Positions 22,835 to 32,271 of a DNA stretch of 64,000 nucleotides are shown here, one piece after another (within the stretch, counting starts at the first letter, position 1; every line of letters starts with the position of its first letter). The notes beneath the pieces were generated by a model. The model searched no databases. It saw only the letters and a program-made list of their open reading frames with translations, and was not told the DNA's origin. Made by a program: the position numbers and the translations under genes. Location: the NCBI GenBank assembly GCA_025765615.1, contig JAIVFJ010000077.1, forward strand, positions 1 through 64,000. The letters are read 5' to 3'. This DNA comes from Zopfochytrium polystomum. Taxonomy: Eukaryota > Chytridiomycota > Chytridiomycetes > Chytridiales > Chytridiaceae.

Positions 22835-22934
22835 GGAACCTTCTAGAACATTCCTTCATGGAACCTTCTGGAACCTTCTGGAACCTTCTAGAACATTCCT
22901 TCATGGAACCTTGTGGAACCTTCTGGAACCTTCT
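22835..22934 (+). promoter_or_regulatory. Phased heat-shock-element array in LTR U3
   Basis: One hundred bases divide into 20 in-register pentamers, 17 of which fit the alternating nGAAn/nTTCn heat-shock element. Units at 22835-22854 are gGAAc cTTCt aGAAc aTTCc. Eight uninterrupted units run 22860-22899, and further units run 22905-22934 with one deviant (cTTgt). Two ttcat pentamers act as in-phase spacers. HSF binds three or more contiguous inverted units, so the LTR is a plausible heat- or stress-responsive promoter. The array ends about 110 bp before the TATA box. Confidence 0.75.
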
Positions 22935-23043
22935 TTGCTTTCCTGACTTGTCTTGTTGTCATTGGTATCATTGGTATCATTGCATTACTAATTGCTCTTT
23001 CTGGAACTTTCTTGGAGTCTTGACAAGGAACACTCTCAAAAGG

Positions 23044-23089
23044 TATAAAAGGGGGATGGGGGACCTGTCCCATCCCTCAAGTGAATTAT
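23044..23089 (+). promoter_or_regulatory. LTR TATA box and predicted mRNA start
   Basis: TATAAAA at 23044-23050. AAGTGAATTAT at 23079-23089 lies at normal TATA-to-start spacing and is complementary to the primer site at 23162-23172, which argues that transcription begins at about 23079. Confidence 0.6.
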
Positions 23090-23161
23090 TGTTTCCAATA
23101 CAATCATCACTCCTCTCAGTCCCTTGTCTGCCTTGTCCTGTCCTGCCATGTTCCTGACATC

Positions 23162-23172
23162 ATAATTCACTT
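23162..23172 (+). other. Self-primer binding site
   Basis: ATAATTCACTT begins three bases inside the 5' LTR. It is perfectly complementary over 11 nt to the predicted 5' end of the element's own mRNA. No tRNA 3'-end match (TGG start) is present. Confidence 0.65.
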
Positions 23173-23199
23173 CACCCTCTCCTACTACTCTCTGCCATC

Positions 23200-24120
23200 A
23201 TGTCTGACCCAAACAACACCTTCCCTGATGCAACTGCCTTCCAAGCCTTGATGGACCAATTACAAGCCCTTTCAAGACAGACACACCAACTTCAAGAACA
23301 AGTCCTTCACCAGCAGCACCAGCTTCAACAACAACTTCACCAACAAGAACATCAAGCTCTTCCCCTGCCAGCCAACCAAGCAAGAGAGCCCAAGGTTCCC
23401 AGCCCTGACAAGTTCACTGGGCTGGCCAAAGACCTTAGGAACTTTATGGCCACTGTGGAGAATGTCATCCTTCTCCAACCTTCAAGATTTCCCAGTGAGC
23501 AAGTCAAGGTTCTTTTCACAAGCACCCTCCTGTCTGGTCAAGCTCAATCATGGTACAGATCTCTCCCAAGCACACCCACCACCCTGCAAGAGCTCTGGGA
23601 GGGGCTGGAGGCTACCTTTGGTGACCCCTACGCATCTTGGACAGCAAGATCCAAGCTCAAGCATATCAAGCAAGGAAAGCAATCTTGTGTGGCCTACACC
23701 AACCAATTCAAGCAACTAGCCAGAGACTCTGGATACAATGATGCAGCTCTGATGGAGCTGTACCATGATGGTCTCCATGAGTCTATCCAAGACATGCTCT
23801 CCCAGTCTCTGCACATCCCTGAGACCTTGGAAGAGTACATTCTCCTTGCCATCAAGATTGACAACAGACTCTACTCCAAGAGGCTGAAGCAAAGACAAGT
23901 AGGAACTACATCAAGACCTACCCCAGTCCCTCAAGCTCTTACAGTTCCTGAACCCATGCAAGTGGATGCAGTTGAGACACTTCCTAAGGGTCCTCTGAGC
24001 CAAGAGGAGAAAACAAGGAGGGCCCAGCAGGGACTGTGTTTCTACTGTGGCTCCAAGGAACACGCTGTCAAGGACTGCCCAAGGAAGAAGCACCCAAACT
24101 CCCAGGTCCAGGCTCACTGA
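23200..24120 (+). CDS. Family A Gag
   Basis: 306 residues from the ATG at 23200. An N-terminal Gln/His-rich coiled stretch is followed by a Retrotrans_gag capsid-like domain (about 70-235: FTGLAKDLRNFMATVE, SWYRSLPSTPTTL, YTNQFKQLA, IKIDNRLY). A CCHC zinc knuckle follows with Cys280, Cys283, His288 and Cys293 (CFYCGSKEHAVKDC). It packages element RNA in the virus-like particle. The stop lies inside an 85-bp overlap with Pol, whose frame is -1 relative to Gag, so Pol expression needs frameshifting or another recoding event. No obvious slippery heptamer is visible. Confidence 0.9.
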   Translation: MSDPNNTFPDATAFQALMDQLQALSRQTHQLQEQVLHQQHQLQQQLHQQEHQALPLPANQAREPKVPSPDKFTGLAKDLRNFMATVENVILLQPSRFPSEQVKVLFTSTLLSGQAQSWYRSLPSTPTTLQELWEGLEATFGDPYASWTARSKLKHIKQGKQSCVAYTNQFKQLARDSGYNDAALMELYHDGLHESIQDMLSQSLHIPETLEEYILLAIKIDNRLYSKRLKQRQVGTTSRPTPVPQALTVPEPMQVDAVETLPKGPLSQEEKTRRAQQGLCFYCGSKEHAVKDCPRKKHPNSQVQAH

Positions 24121-26405
24121 GGGGCAATTCCCTGGACCCTCCTCCAAGCTGCCCCTGTTTCATCACCACCACCAGCACCACAAACATCTCAGATTCCAAG
24201 CCCCACCAACTCACCATGGATGTCAAGATTCAACTCTCACCCAAGTCAACCATCACAACCAAGGCCCTTATCAACTCTGGATCATCCTGCAACATCATTG
24301 ATGCCACCCTTGCCAAGTCTTGTGCCATTCCCACCATCAAGAAATCCACACCCCTCAAGGTCCACTTTGCCAATCATGCTCTGTTCAAGGAAATCAGCCA
24401 TGAAACCAAGCTAAACCTCCACATCCAAGACTTTCCACCATCCATGGTCAACCTGGAAGTATTGGATCTTGGCTCACCCACATTCTCTGTCATCCTGGGA
24501 TTACCATGGCTGCAAGCCCAGAACCCTGCCATTGATTGGGTCACTGGTCAAGTCCAACCTCCACCAATTGGAACAGTCACCCAAAACTCAAGTCAAGCCT
24601 CCAAGTCTCATGCTCTCAAGTCCCTGATTCAAGGTTCTCAGCCTAGTATCCAAGGTCAACGACAAATGACAGCTCCAGTATCAGCCTGCAGCTCACAGAT
24701 CCCAGCCAAGATTCAAGTTTCACAGTTCACAGTTCATAGTCAAGATTCCAGGACAGCTCATAGAGCTCACAGTCATGGCCAAGTCTGTAGTTCACAGAAC
24801 CCACAGTCAAAGATTCAAGTACCACAGTTCACAGTCCAAATTCAAGATTCAAGCTCCACAGCTCACAGTCTTTGCCAAGAACAGAACCCTCAGTCAAAGA
24901 TTCAAGAATCACAGTTCCCAGTCAACAATTCAAGCCCCACTGCTGATGAGCACAGAAGGACAGACCTTGCACCTGAAGGGGGAGATGGTTTCACCACACC
25001 ATCCAAGACACACCTTTCACTGCTTCCTGACAGTGTGTGGGCATATGCTATTTCCAAGGACCCCAAGCCTCACAAGATTCAAATCAGCCAAGAAGAGGAA
25101 AAACTTGAGATGCTCAAGACAAGGCATGATGCAGCAACAGCTGGACACCCAGGAGAGCACAAGACATATGAGCTTGTTTCCAGAGACTTCTACTGGCCAG
25201 GCATGAGGAAGTACATCAAGAACTATGTCAGCAGCTGTGAAACCTGTCAAAGAAACAAATCCAGCAGACACAAGCCCTATGGACTTCTGGAGCCCCTCCC
25301 AATTGCCATCAGCCCTTGGTCATCAATATCCATGGACTTCATTGTGAAACTGCCCCCATCCCATGGATTTGACTCTATCCTTGTTGTCATCTGCAGAAGG
25401 ACAAAGTTGGCCCATTTCATCCCCTGCACTGAGAATATAGATGCACAAGGAACAGCAGACCTGTTTTTGCAGCACATATTCAGGCTCCATGGGCTGCCTC
25501 AGTCAATCGTCAGTGACAGAGGACCACAGTTCAGATCTCAATTTTGGAAAGCACTCACAGCAGCCCTTGGAATCAAGTCTCAACTGTCAACTGCTTATCA
25601 CCCTCAGACTGATGGACAAACAGAAAGAACAAACCAGACTCTGGAGCAGTATTTGAGGTGCTATGTCAGCTATCAACAGGATGATTGGCCCACCCTCCTT
25701 CCACTGGCAGAATTTGCTCTCAACAATTCTCTCCACTCAAGCACCCAGCTATCTCCTTTCTTTGCAACCTATGGCTTCAATCCAAGAGGAGATCTTCTGG
25801 GACAAGAGACCCTATCCAATGTCCAAGCTCCTGCTGTGGCTTCACACTTGCATAAGCTCAAGATCATCAGCACCTTCCTGGACTCCACCCTGAAGCAAGC
25901 CCAAGAAGATGCCTCAAGATTCGCCAACACTCACAGAATGGACCATGACCTTGCTGTGGGTCAGCAAGTTTGGCTTCTGAGGAAGAACTTGCAGACCAAA
26001 AGACCAAGTCCCAAGCTAGACAACCTCAAGTTGGGTCCTTTCAAGATCTTGGAGCAAATCAATCCAGTCACCTTCAAGCTGGATCTCCCTGCATCCATGA
26101 AGATCCACCCAGTTTTCCATGTCAGCCTTTTGGAAAAGTTTGTGGCCAATTCTATTCCAGGCAGAGTTGTTCCTCCTCCTCCTCCAGTTGAGGTAGAAGG
26201 TGAAGAGGAATTTGAGGTTGAACAAATCTTGGATGCCAAGTGGTTTGGAAGGACACTCAAGTTCCTTGTTAAGTGGAAAGGTTACTCAGATGCTGACAAC
26301 ACCTGGGAACCTGAGTCAAACCTCACTCACTGCCAAGACCTTCTGCTCAAGTTCAAGACCAGGTACCCCACCAAGTTGCAGAAGAGGCCTAAAAGGGGGA
26401 GATGA
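24036..26405 (+). CDS. Family A protease-integrase-chromodomain polyprotein lacking RT
   Basis: An open frame of 789 codons; the first codon listed is only the frame opening, since translation should enter by frameshift from Gag. A retropepsin-like domain begins near residue 70, but the catalytic motif reads INSG (Asn80) instead of the IDSG seen in copy 1. A Ser/Gln/His-rich linker follows, then [17 protein letters not shown], then the integrase H2C2 domain (about 363-410: [15 protein letters not shown]). The catalytic core shows MDFIVKL (about 433), SDRGPQF (about 493) and QTERTNQ (about 529), giving D, D and E. The C-terminal chromodomain (about 726-770: [28 protein letters not shown]) puts it in chromoviruses. 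RT and RNase H are absent between protease linker and integrase. Confidence 0.9.
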   Translation: MFLLWLQGTRCQGLPKEEAPKLPGPGSLRGNSLDPPPSCPCFITTTSTTNISDSKPHQLTMDVKIQLSPKSTITTKALINSGSSCNIIDATLAKSCAIPTIKKSTPLKVHFANHALFKEISHETKLNLHIQDFPPSMVNLEVLDLGSPTFSVILGLPWLQAQNPAIDWVTGQVQPPPIGTVTQNSSQASKSHALKSLIQGSQPSIQGQRQMTAPVSACSSQIPAKIQVSQFTVHSQDSRTAHRAHSHGQVCSSQNPQSKIQVPQFTVQIQDSSSTAHSLCQEQNPQSKIQESQFPVNNSSPTADEHRRTDLAPEGGDGFTTPSKTHLSLLPDSVWAYAISKDPKPHKIQISQEEEKLEMLKTRHDAATAGHPGEHKTYELVSRDFYWPGMRKYIKNYVSSCETCQRNKSSRHKPYGLLEPLPIAISPWSSISMDFIVKLPPSHGFDSILVVICRRTKLAHFIPCTENIDAQGTADLFLQHIFRLHGLPQSIVSDRGPQFRSQFWKALTAALGIKSQLSTAYHPQTDGQTERTNQTLEQYLRCYVSYQQDDWPTLLPLAEFALNNSLHSSTQLSPFFATYGFNPRGDLLGQETLSNVQAPAVASHLHKLKIISTFLDSTLKQAQEDASRFANTHRMDHDLAVGQQVWLLRKNLQTKRPSPKLDNLKLGPFKILEQINPVTFKLDLPASMKIHPVFHVSLLEKFVANSIPGRVVPPPPPVEVEGEEEFEVEQILDAKWFGRTLKFLVKWKGYSDADNTWEPESNLTHCQDLLLKFKTRYPTKLQKRPKRGR

Positions 26406-26758
26406 TGTTATGAATCACCCTCTGGAAACCTCTGGAACCTTCTAGAACATTCCTTCATGGAACCTTCTGGAACCTTCTGGAACCTTCTAGAACATTCCTT
26501 CATGGAACCTTGTGGAACCTTCTGGAACCTTCTTTGCTTTCCTGACTTGTCTTGTTGTCATTGGTATCATTGGTATCATTGCATTACTAATTGCTCTTTC
26601 TGGAACTTTCTTGGAGTCTTGACAAGGAACACTCTCAAAAGGTATAAAAGGGGGATGGGGGACCTGTCCCATCCCTCAAGTGAATTATTGTTTCCAATAC
26701 AATCATCACTCCTCTCAGTCCCTTGTCTGCCTTGTCCTGTCCTGCCATGTTCCTGACA
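26406..26758 (+). repeat. Family A 3' LTR
   Basis: Same length and, by eye, same sequence as the 5' LTR; followed by the AATAC duplicate. Confidence 0.95.
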
Positions 26759-27619
26759 AATACGAGCACGGAAGTACTCTCTCGGTTACACACCGACCTT
26801 GTCCAGATGCCGGTCCAGGGCAGAAGGAGAGAGAAGTTCTGGCAGATAGTCGTCAATGAATTCTCTCGATGGATAGACATAGAATTCTTGACGTCGAAGA
26901 AGCAAGCACCTGAGCGCTTCAAGAGAACTGTGGAACGCTTTGATCTACAACACAGTAAAAAGGTAGCCGCTATCTGCTGTGACGGTGGTGAACTTTACTC
27001 AGTGAACTCCTTCAAAGTTTGGGCATCCCAGCGAAGTCCACCCATCATGCTTGAACCCAGTCCTCCTTACACCAAGGAATTCAATGGACTGGTAGAACGG
27101 CAGATTGGAATAATAAAGGAGATGTCAGCGTGCATGTTACTGGAGTCGCGATTTCTGCACTCATTTCTACCCTACACCCTGCCCTATGCGGCATACATCA
27201 AAAACAGAGTTCTTCACAAAACCACAAAAGCTATACCCTACCAACGCTGGTTTGGCTCATTTCCTACACTCAACCATCTACGCACATTTGGTTGTTTGGC
27301 GATATTCAAAATGCCTAAGGAAAAACGCCTTATGACCTCATGGAAGGGAATGCTGGGAATCTTTTTGGGTTTCAAAGGAAATAGACTTGCAGTCCTCTAT
27401 GACCTTGCAGGGCATATGATCACTGAGCAGTACCATGTGAAATTCCATGAAGATATCTTCCCAGGGTTAGACTGCAAATCAAAGACCTGTTTAAAGATTT
27501 GGGTTCCATCCGAGCAACTTCCAGTCCCCGACACCTCCCCTTTTCTTGATTCCAGACGTCTTTCCTTCTCCTGTGGCTTCTGTTTATGCACTGCTCTCCT
27601 CACCGTAGCCTGGGTGTAG
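26759..27619 (+). pseudogene. Ty1/copia integrase core fragment (3' part)
   Basis: Continues the copia frame: HTDLVQM, then FWQIVVNEFSRW with a CCDGGELY segment at the second catalytic Asp position, then NGLVERQIGIIKEM with the catalytic Glu, followed by FLPYTLPYAAYIKNR and the C-terminal FGCLAIFKMP...LGIFLGFKG. The first core Asp is in HTDL. The frame is open for nearly 290 codons, then ends without RT, so this copia copy is 3'-truncated. Interruption by family A is recent relative to the copia insertion. Confidence 0.85.
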
Positions 27620-27907
27620 AGGATGTGAGTTGGTTGGCCCCCAAGAAAGCTGCCTGTTGGGAAACCAATGGTACTCCACAGCCAGTGGGCCGTGCGGGTC
27701 CTAAACTGCATAACCACTTCCTATTGCATTCATAGGATGTGATTATTGCTGGATTCATGGCAGTGAGCTGGGCAGGAACAACAAACTGTCGTATTCTCTG
27801 TTCTCTGGGTTCCTCCCTTTTGATAATGGGAACCAATCTGTGCTCACGGAAGTATCAGACATTGCACAGAGACCATTGGTAGTTCCCAGGCGCAAGGCAC
27901 TTGGGAG
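27620..27907. other. Spacer, no gene
   Basis: Nothing recognisable between the copia remnant and the tRNA-Lys gene. Confidence 0.4.
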
Positions 27908-28006
27908 CGCCCGATGTGGGGGTCGAACCCACGACCTTAAGATGCCTTTCCAAGGCCCGCTGGAGCTCTAAAAGTCTCACGCTCTACCAAACTGAGCTAA
28001 CCGGGC
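27908..28006 (-). tRNA. tRNA-Lys (UUU) with intron
   Basis: Same cloverleaf as the other Lys copies, intron 25 nt. Its upstream flank (28007-28080) matches the upstream flank of the copy at 34993 in opposite orientation. Confidence 0.9.
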
Positions 28007-28179
28007 TGTGGACCCCTTCCAGGACCATTCAACATCATTCGTGACAATATTGACGAACTGTTAGCGATGCGATGGCCATGGGTGCAGCACCTGTTATGCA
28101 AAGCCTGCATAAGCATCTGAGGCTCCGACCAAAAGGGCGTTCGAAAGGTGGGAGCAGGGTCGGAGGCCAAGAAGTGAGG

Positions 28180-28560
28180 TCAGTCGCAGGTGCTGAGACG
28201 TGGAGAGTGGTTTTGTGAGATGTCTGCGATTTGGTCACTGGTTGGTACGTAGCGTACAGTGATCTCTCCAGTGGCTATGCCTTGTGGGAGGAAATGAGCA
28301 CGTATGTCAATGTGTTTTGTGCGAACATGTGTGGGAGGGTTGAGCACCAAGTGCAATTGCAGGTTGATTGTCCACAAGGATTGGTAGTGGCCATTGTGCA
28401 GGGAGTTGCAACTTTGATAATATGGCTAGTAGCCATTGTGATTCTTGGAAGGCTTCAGAAAGTGAGTAGTATTCTGCTTCTGTGGAGGATAGCGAAACGC
28501 AATGTTGTTTGCGTGAGACCCAAGAGACAGTGTTTGCGATTTGGCAAAGATGCGCTGGGA
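28180..28560 (-). pseudogene. Ty1/copia RNase H remnant
   Basis: The minus strand encodes the C-terminal end of a copia Pol in two frames: VSWVSRKQHCVSLSSTEAEY, then LVDNQPAIAL, then RTKHIDIRAHFL and VRYVPTSDQIADI. A frameshift separates them near 28330. It abuts the oppositely oriented copia remnant that follows. Confidence 0.8.
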
Positions 28561-30510
28561 ACACCTCATGGCCAAACCTCGTTTTGATTTAGCCCCGCTG
28601 CAGATGGTGTGTACTGACCAAGCTGGAAAGATCAGTACACGTTCTCTTGACAGTTCCAACTACTTTGAAGTTATTGTCGACTACGCCACAGGCTATACTT
28701 GGGTCAACACTGTTGCTCGCACAGCAGGCGTCACTCAAAGGATAATTGATTGCATTGATTTTGAAGAGCAACTCTTCCCCACTCGTTGAACACTATTTGT
28801 ACAGGCAGACAACCTCAGTCTTAACACTCAGCAATTTGAGGCCTACTGTATCAACCACCAACCTCCCATTGTCTTTCAGCCTTCTGTCCCTTATGTCAAG
28901 GAGGGTGATGGTGTTGCAGAAAATGCCATCAAGGTCATCACCCACATTCCTTCCTGTCTCCTGATCAAAGCCCAGCTTCCACGGTTCTTCTGGTCCTACG
29001 CAATACGCCATGCTTCATTCCTGTGCAATTGTGTGCAACACACTTGCACTGGTTGAATTCCATTTGAATATTACCAAGGCCGAAAACCCAACCTACGCCA
29101 CCTTGGAATTTTTGGCTGCCTCATTGTCACACTCAACAATGAGTATACAGAACCTGCAAACTCACACAAGACCAAGTTTTCTCCTCAGTCCTCACTTGGA
29201 CTCTTCTTGGGTTTCGACACAGACAGCTAGTCTATTGCCCTCAGCTATGACTTTACTGCACAGACCATTCTTTGGACGTGCTACTATAACTTGCATGAGC
29301 ATGTCTTTCCTGGCCTTGTCCGCAGTGATGCTAAGCTTCAATCTCTTAGTTCTGATTTCTTAACTTCTCTCTCAGATGATTTTACGGATTTTCCTGAATC
29401 TGACGACTCTCCTTCTTTCAAGCCTGTCAAGCCACCACTGGACTCTTACCATCGATTATCCAACTCTCCTCCTGACAGTGCTCCCACCACTTGTACTCGA
29501 CAGCAACTGCGCCAGGCTCCCAGGGGGGAAGGGGGGGGGGGGGGGGGGACAGCCACCATCATCATCAACAAACTCCTCAGATCAACCTCCAACTCTTCCC
29601 CAAGATATGGAAGACGATAATGACAGTGACGACTATGGTTGGAACCCTGACACATTCACTGTCGTCCTGGGCAAAGACGAAGGCGAACCTGAAGAGAGCC
29701 TAGCTCCAACGGCAGACTGCATAGCAGCATCCATCAACACTGAACCAGAACCTGTCATTGAATCACCACTTCCACCATCTGTCATTGTCAACATCAAAGA
29801 TGCACCAACTGGACTTCACAAACCACTTGCAAATTGAACAATCATCACTTGCCATCCGTTGCAACTCTACCTTGCATCAGTCAAACCAGAACCACACTTC
29901 CCAAAGTGCTTCCCTAAAGAACCAATCCACCAATCACACTCCCACCAGTGCCACATTCCCACACGGAGGCCCACGCATCAGACTACAACAAAGAATGAGC
30001 TTCACTCTCTCATGGACGAGCGCAAGGTCTGGGAATGGGCAATTCTCCGTCCTGGCGAACGAGCAATGTTCTGCAAATGGGTTTATGCCTACAAGCTTGA
30101 CCCCTTTGGCTGGAAGCGATGGAAAGCCCGTCTTGTCGCATGTGGAAACACCCAATGCAAAGGCATCAACTACACAGACACCTTTTCTCCGGTCGTCCAG
30201 ATCCAGGCCATTCAACTGCTCATTGCAATCAGCCTTGCTTTTGACCTCGAGTACGACAGCATGGATGTCAACACAGCCTACCTGTACGCTTTTCTCAAAG
30301 AAGTCATCTACATGCACCACCAAAAGGCCACGAGAGATTCACTCCAGATGGAAAGAAACTTTCTGCAAACTCCTCAAGAGCCTCAATCAATCTGGGTGCA
30401 ACTGGTTCCTGACCCTTCGCAAGTTCATCGTCGAGAAACTTGGCTTCAATCAATTTCTTGCTGAGCCCTGCCTCCTTCTTTTGAGAAGACCCTCAGCAGC
30501 AAACATTTGA
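28541..30510 (+). pseudogene. Ty1/copia integrase-RT remnant
   Basis: Frames read integrase pieces (APLQMVCTDQAGK, then VDYATGYTWV, QADNLSLNTQQFEAY, YVKEGDGVAENAIKVI, LGIFGCLIV, GLFLGFDTDS) and then reverse-transcriptase pieces (VWEWAILRPGERAMFCKWVY, KARLVACGNTQ, DTFSPVVQIQAIQLLIAI, YDSMDVNTAYL). There are in-frame stops (for example about 28787) and several frameshifts. A G tract lies at about 29533-29549. The RT is cut before its YxDD box. Dead element. Confidence 0.85.
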
Positions 30511-30559
30511 ACTCATCTTTTTTTTTTGTCAATGACATTAATGTCATTGCCTGTCCACA

Positions 30560-30659
30560 GCCCGGTTAGCTCAGTTTGGTAGAGCGTGAGACTTTTAGGG
30601 CTCGGAAAACGGCCGAGAAAGGCATCTTAAGGTCGTGGGTTCGACCCCCACATCGGGCG
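30560..30659 (+). tRNA. tRNA-Lys (UUU) with intron
   Basis: Acceptor GCCCGGT/ATCGGGC, anticodon UUU, T-arm GTGGGTTCGACCCCCAC, and a 26-nt intron after position 37. Confidence 0.92.
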
Positions 30660-30865
30660 CTGTGATCGTGCAAAGGACGCAAGATATCGCCTTCTGTCTC
30701 TTGACTTACATAGTATTGTATGGTGGACGGTTATATGTCAAAGTTGTGCGCCAAAACAGAGCATTTTCACGTGAGTTTGGCGGGCATGTTGAAGCAAAAT
30801 CCACGGTCTTTACGCAACAAGACGCTTCCGTCCCTTTGATTCCGCTCCCCGTCAACAAGAGCCAA
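30660..30865. repeat. tRNA-Lys downstream repeat G, copy 1
   Basis: About 200 bp after the tRNA are repeated after the tRNA-Lys at 34993 (35092-35300), including acgcttccgtccctttgatt. The two loci are duplicates of one tRNA segment. Confidence 0.85.
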
Positions 30866-31162
30866 GTGTACTTCATGAAATCATCAGATTCATACAGTTG
30901 TTTTTAAGCTTTGTGGTAAGGGTTCATCAGCTATGTTGTCGATTGCGCCCAAAGTTTGCGAGAGTGGGAATGTGGAAGAATCTCCTTCCACTCCTCTGGG
31001 CCACCCTGCAGAAATTGTTTGCGTTGTGAAAAAGTCAGCGTCGTTGTTTGACTTCTCTTTGGTTCAGCTGCCGACAAATCCTCTTGTGGATGATGTGATT
31101 GTTTGTGCAGATTTTTTTCTGCTGGCACTGATCTTTTGCGTGGAAAGAGGTTTGTGCAAAGT

Positions 31163-31350
31163 CTTAGGTGGAACTGGCTGGTTAGCAGCAAGAGGCACAA
31201 GACAAACCTGGATCTATTGTGACTGTCAGTTACTGTGCTACACAATGCCCATGGGGAGAGCAAGGCAGCTGCCTGCCAACACAGACCCAGTCACTGGCTT
31301 GTGCAGTTGACAATAACCAAGTGTTAAGTGGAACAGAAACTCTGTGAAAC
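31163..31350 (-). repeat. Dispersed repeat C, partial
   Basis: Matches the right half of repeat C in reverse orientation (gcaagaggcacaagaca, tgactgtcagtta, ccatggggagagcaag). About 300 bp between 30866 and 31162 hold no recognised feature. Confidence 0.7.
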
Positions 31351-31356
31351 AGCTTT

Positions 31357-31735
31357 GCTTATTTCATCCAGTCCAAAAAGAGCAAATGCTGTTGCTTCAA
31401 GCAAGGAATTGAACGAGCTGGCTTCTGGTATGAAACAAAATTTAGAGGGCCAAGTGGCAAAAAGAGAGCATATGTCCTTGCAATCTGTCTTCAGTCCCTG
31501 ATTCTTACATTGCTTCAGGAAGATTGGTAGAAGTACAAGGCTTATTTGCACTGTGCATACAAAGTGAAGAAGCATGAGATTGGAGTGCTGAAAGACCACA
31601 TGCAGGTCGTTCAGGACTTCTTGAAATGCTGGTGTTTGGAGAGCTGGGCATCGAGGGCTGCAAGATAAGGGCAGATAAGATAGGACTGTTGGTGACAAAA
31701 AGGTACAAAAGACCACTTGTTTCTTATTTTTTCAA
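31357..31735 (+). repeat. Duplicated segment, copy 1
   Basis: About 380 bp matching 54530-54915, beginning tccagtccaaaaagagcaaatgc. The 54.6 kb copy has a longer open frame (YKAYLHCAYKVKKHEIGVL), but no domain is recognised. Here the frame is broken by a TAG in the matching position. Confidence 0.75.
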
Positions 31736-31869
31736 CAAAAGCTTGACGCAGAAAAATTCGAACAACAAGTGAAACATGGAAGAGAGAAACAAACCCCTGG
31801 GTGCTTGTGAGTCAAAACTGTTTGCTGCAACCTCTGGTGTTCGTATTAATTCTCTACATTGTTGCAAAG

Positions 31870-32226
31870 GAGGCGGAACTGACTGGTTAGAAGCAAGAGG
31901 CACAAGACAGACCCGAACCTATTGTGACTGTCAGTTATTGTTCTCACAATGACCATGGGGAGAGCAAGCCACCCTTGCTCTGTTGACAAATACTCTAAGT
32001 ATTAAGTGGAATGGAAGCCTGGTGTTAACAGCTTTCCTCCTCCTCTGCTCAAGCAGATACTATAGGCACGCTAGCAACTATTATAGCGTGCATATCATCA
32101 TTATGTATCAAGTATTCATAACAGAGTTTTTTTTTCTTTCCCTCAAGTTGGGGAGAAGGACCACACAAACACACATCTCCACTTCATTCACTCCTTCCAC
32201 TCACTCACTCAGAGTAGACTGTTTAC
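31870..32226 (-). repeat. Dispersed repeat C, minus copy
   Basis: Reverse-oriented copy of 7955-8367, running from ggcggaactgactggttag to agagtagactgtttac. Confidence 0.8.
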
Positions 32227-32271
32227 ACATCAGTGTGCAAGCTATCTCGACCTGGGACCTGTCGATCTCAT

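Larger units (their letters stand above)
22807..23159 (+). repeat. Family A 5' LTR
   Basis: Termini TGTTAT...CTGACA. It contains a pentamer array in U3, a TATA box at 23044-23050 and a predicted transcript start near 23079. Confidence 0.95.
22807..26758 (+). mobile_element. Ty3 chromovirus family A, copy 2 (recent, RT-less)
   Basis: A 3952-bp element with 353-bp LTRs (22807-23159, 26406-26758) that read identically by eye, and a perfect AATAC duplication (22802-22806, 26759-26763). It encodes Gag and, in an overlapping -1 frame, protease, integrase and chromodomain. No reverse transcriptase or RNase H is encoded: protease linker passes directly to the pre-integrase region. The RT-RNase H segment of this family survives at 49774-50825. 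Insertion was recent, yet the copy could not replicate alone. Confidence 0.95.

Noticed and set aside
22858..23157. 99-codon open frame inside each family A LTR, repeated across copies
   Set aside because: It is the translation of the pentamer array and TATA region; conservation follows from LTR identity, with no sign of a protein.
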